5,409 nt of DNA, taken from positions 1 through 5,409 of the forward strand of contig JAEYRQ010000469.1 of assembly GCA_023435545.1 (NCBI GenBank), given 5' to 3'. The notes beneath the pieces are model-generated. The model ran no database searches. It was not told the DNA's origin and saw nothing but the letters and a program-made list of their open reading frames with translations. Below are positions 5,306 to 5,409 of this stretch, in pieces. Source of the stretch: Pseudomonadota bacterium. GTDB taxonomy: Bacteria > Pseudomonadota > Alphaproteobacteria > Rhizobiales > Tepidamorphaceae. The position numbers were made by a program, and so were the translations under genes. The first letter of the stretch is position 1. The number at the start of each line of letters is the position of its first letter.

Positions 5306-5320
5306 GGGAGGCAACCCTCA
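5303..5320 (+). other. Small hairpin at the metY stop codon
   Basis: TGAGGG (5303-5308) pairs perfectly with CCCTCA (5315-5320) around a 6-nt loop. The stem includes the metY stop codon. No U run follows, so it is not a convincing intrinsic terminator. It would bury the GGGAGG sequence at 5306-5311, which otherwise lies 8 nt before an ATG at 5320. It may be an mRNA 3'-end structure or chance. Confidence 0.35.
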
Positions 5321-5334
5321 TGACTGTTCGTCAT

Positions 5335-5359
5335 CCCGGACGGCCGCCGCGAAGTCGGG
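5335..5359. repeat. Possible fragment of a dispersed GTCATCCCGG-type palindrome
   Basis: CCCGGAC (5335-5341) and GTCGGG (5354-5359) are complementary apart from one bulged G, with a GC-rich 12-nt loop. The lead-in TTCGTCATCCCGGACGG resembles a class of palindromic intergenic repeats that I recall from alphaproteobacterial genomes, usually longer and more symmetrical than this. Only one copy is in the window, so its repeat nature cannot be shown here. Confidence 0.3.
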
Positions 5360-5405
5360 TGTTGCCGCCATCGCTCGTCCACCGTGCCCACAAAGGAAAC
5401 AACCG

Positions 5406-5409
5406 ATGT
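5406..5409 (+). CDS. Start of a further gene, cut by the window edge
   Basis: Only the first four bases, ATGT, are present. AAAGGA at 5392-5397 lies 8 nt before this ATG, which is ideal for initiation, and about 100 bp separate it from the metY stop. Nothing can be said about the product. A competing frame beginning at ATG 5320 has an equally good GGGAGG site but reads as Arg/Pro-rich sequence through a probable repeat and is less likely. Confidence 0.5.

Noticed and set aside
3977..5314. A 445-codon open frame antisense to metY
   Set aside because: It is the complement of a highly conserved PLP enzyme in GC-rich DNA, which commonly leaves the antisense frame open. Its translation is rich in Arg, Gly and Asp with no recognisable domain or good ribosome binding site.

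Overview
The window looks like a housekeeping stretch of a high-GC alphaproteobacterial chromosome, most probably Rhizobiales. By eye it is about two-thirds G+C with strong third-position GC. The L13 and S9 proteins have the lengths and N-termini I associate with that order, and the -35 elements are of the TTGAC(A/G) type. No genus is claimed.

Left part, minus strand (1-1616): a PaaI-like hotdog thioesterase (1194-1616) is followed by the rplM-rpsI operon for ribosomal proteins L13 and S9 (1005 down to 56), which ends at a GC-rich intrinsic terminator (1-31). The 188-base gap before rplM holds a good sigma-70-type promoter (1092-1120), an unusually AT-rich block upstream of it, and a leader of roughly 80 nt that can fold into two GC-rich hairpins.

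Right part, plus strand (1816-5409): a small exported protein of unknown function and an ECHDC3-like crotonase lie 30 bases apart and are probably cotranscribed. A 127-base gap containing a GCGAATA-type inverted repeat follows, then a YccU-type CoA-binding protein, then a PLP-dependent O-acetylhomoserine sulfhydrylase (metY type). The last bases look like the ribosome binding site and start codon of a further gene that lies outside the window.

The functions are translation (L13, S9), acyl-CoA or CoA-linked metabolism (thioesterase, crotonase-fold protein, CoA-binding protein) and direct sulfhydrylation for methionine or homocysteine synthesis (MetY). From memory, similar sets of genes sit beside rplM-rpsI in other Rhizobiales, so this looks like a conserved core neighbourhood. 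I see no mobile element, CRISPR array, phage gene, tRNA or rRNA, and no clear new multi-gene system. The observations most worth a second look are the structured rplM leader, the crotonase that lacks both catalytic glutamates, the thioesterase with an altered active-site motif, the uncharacterised exported protein and the intergenic inverted repeat.
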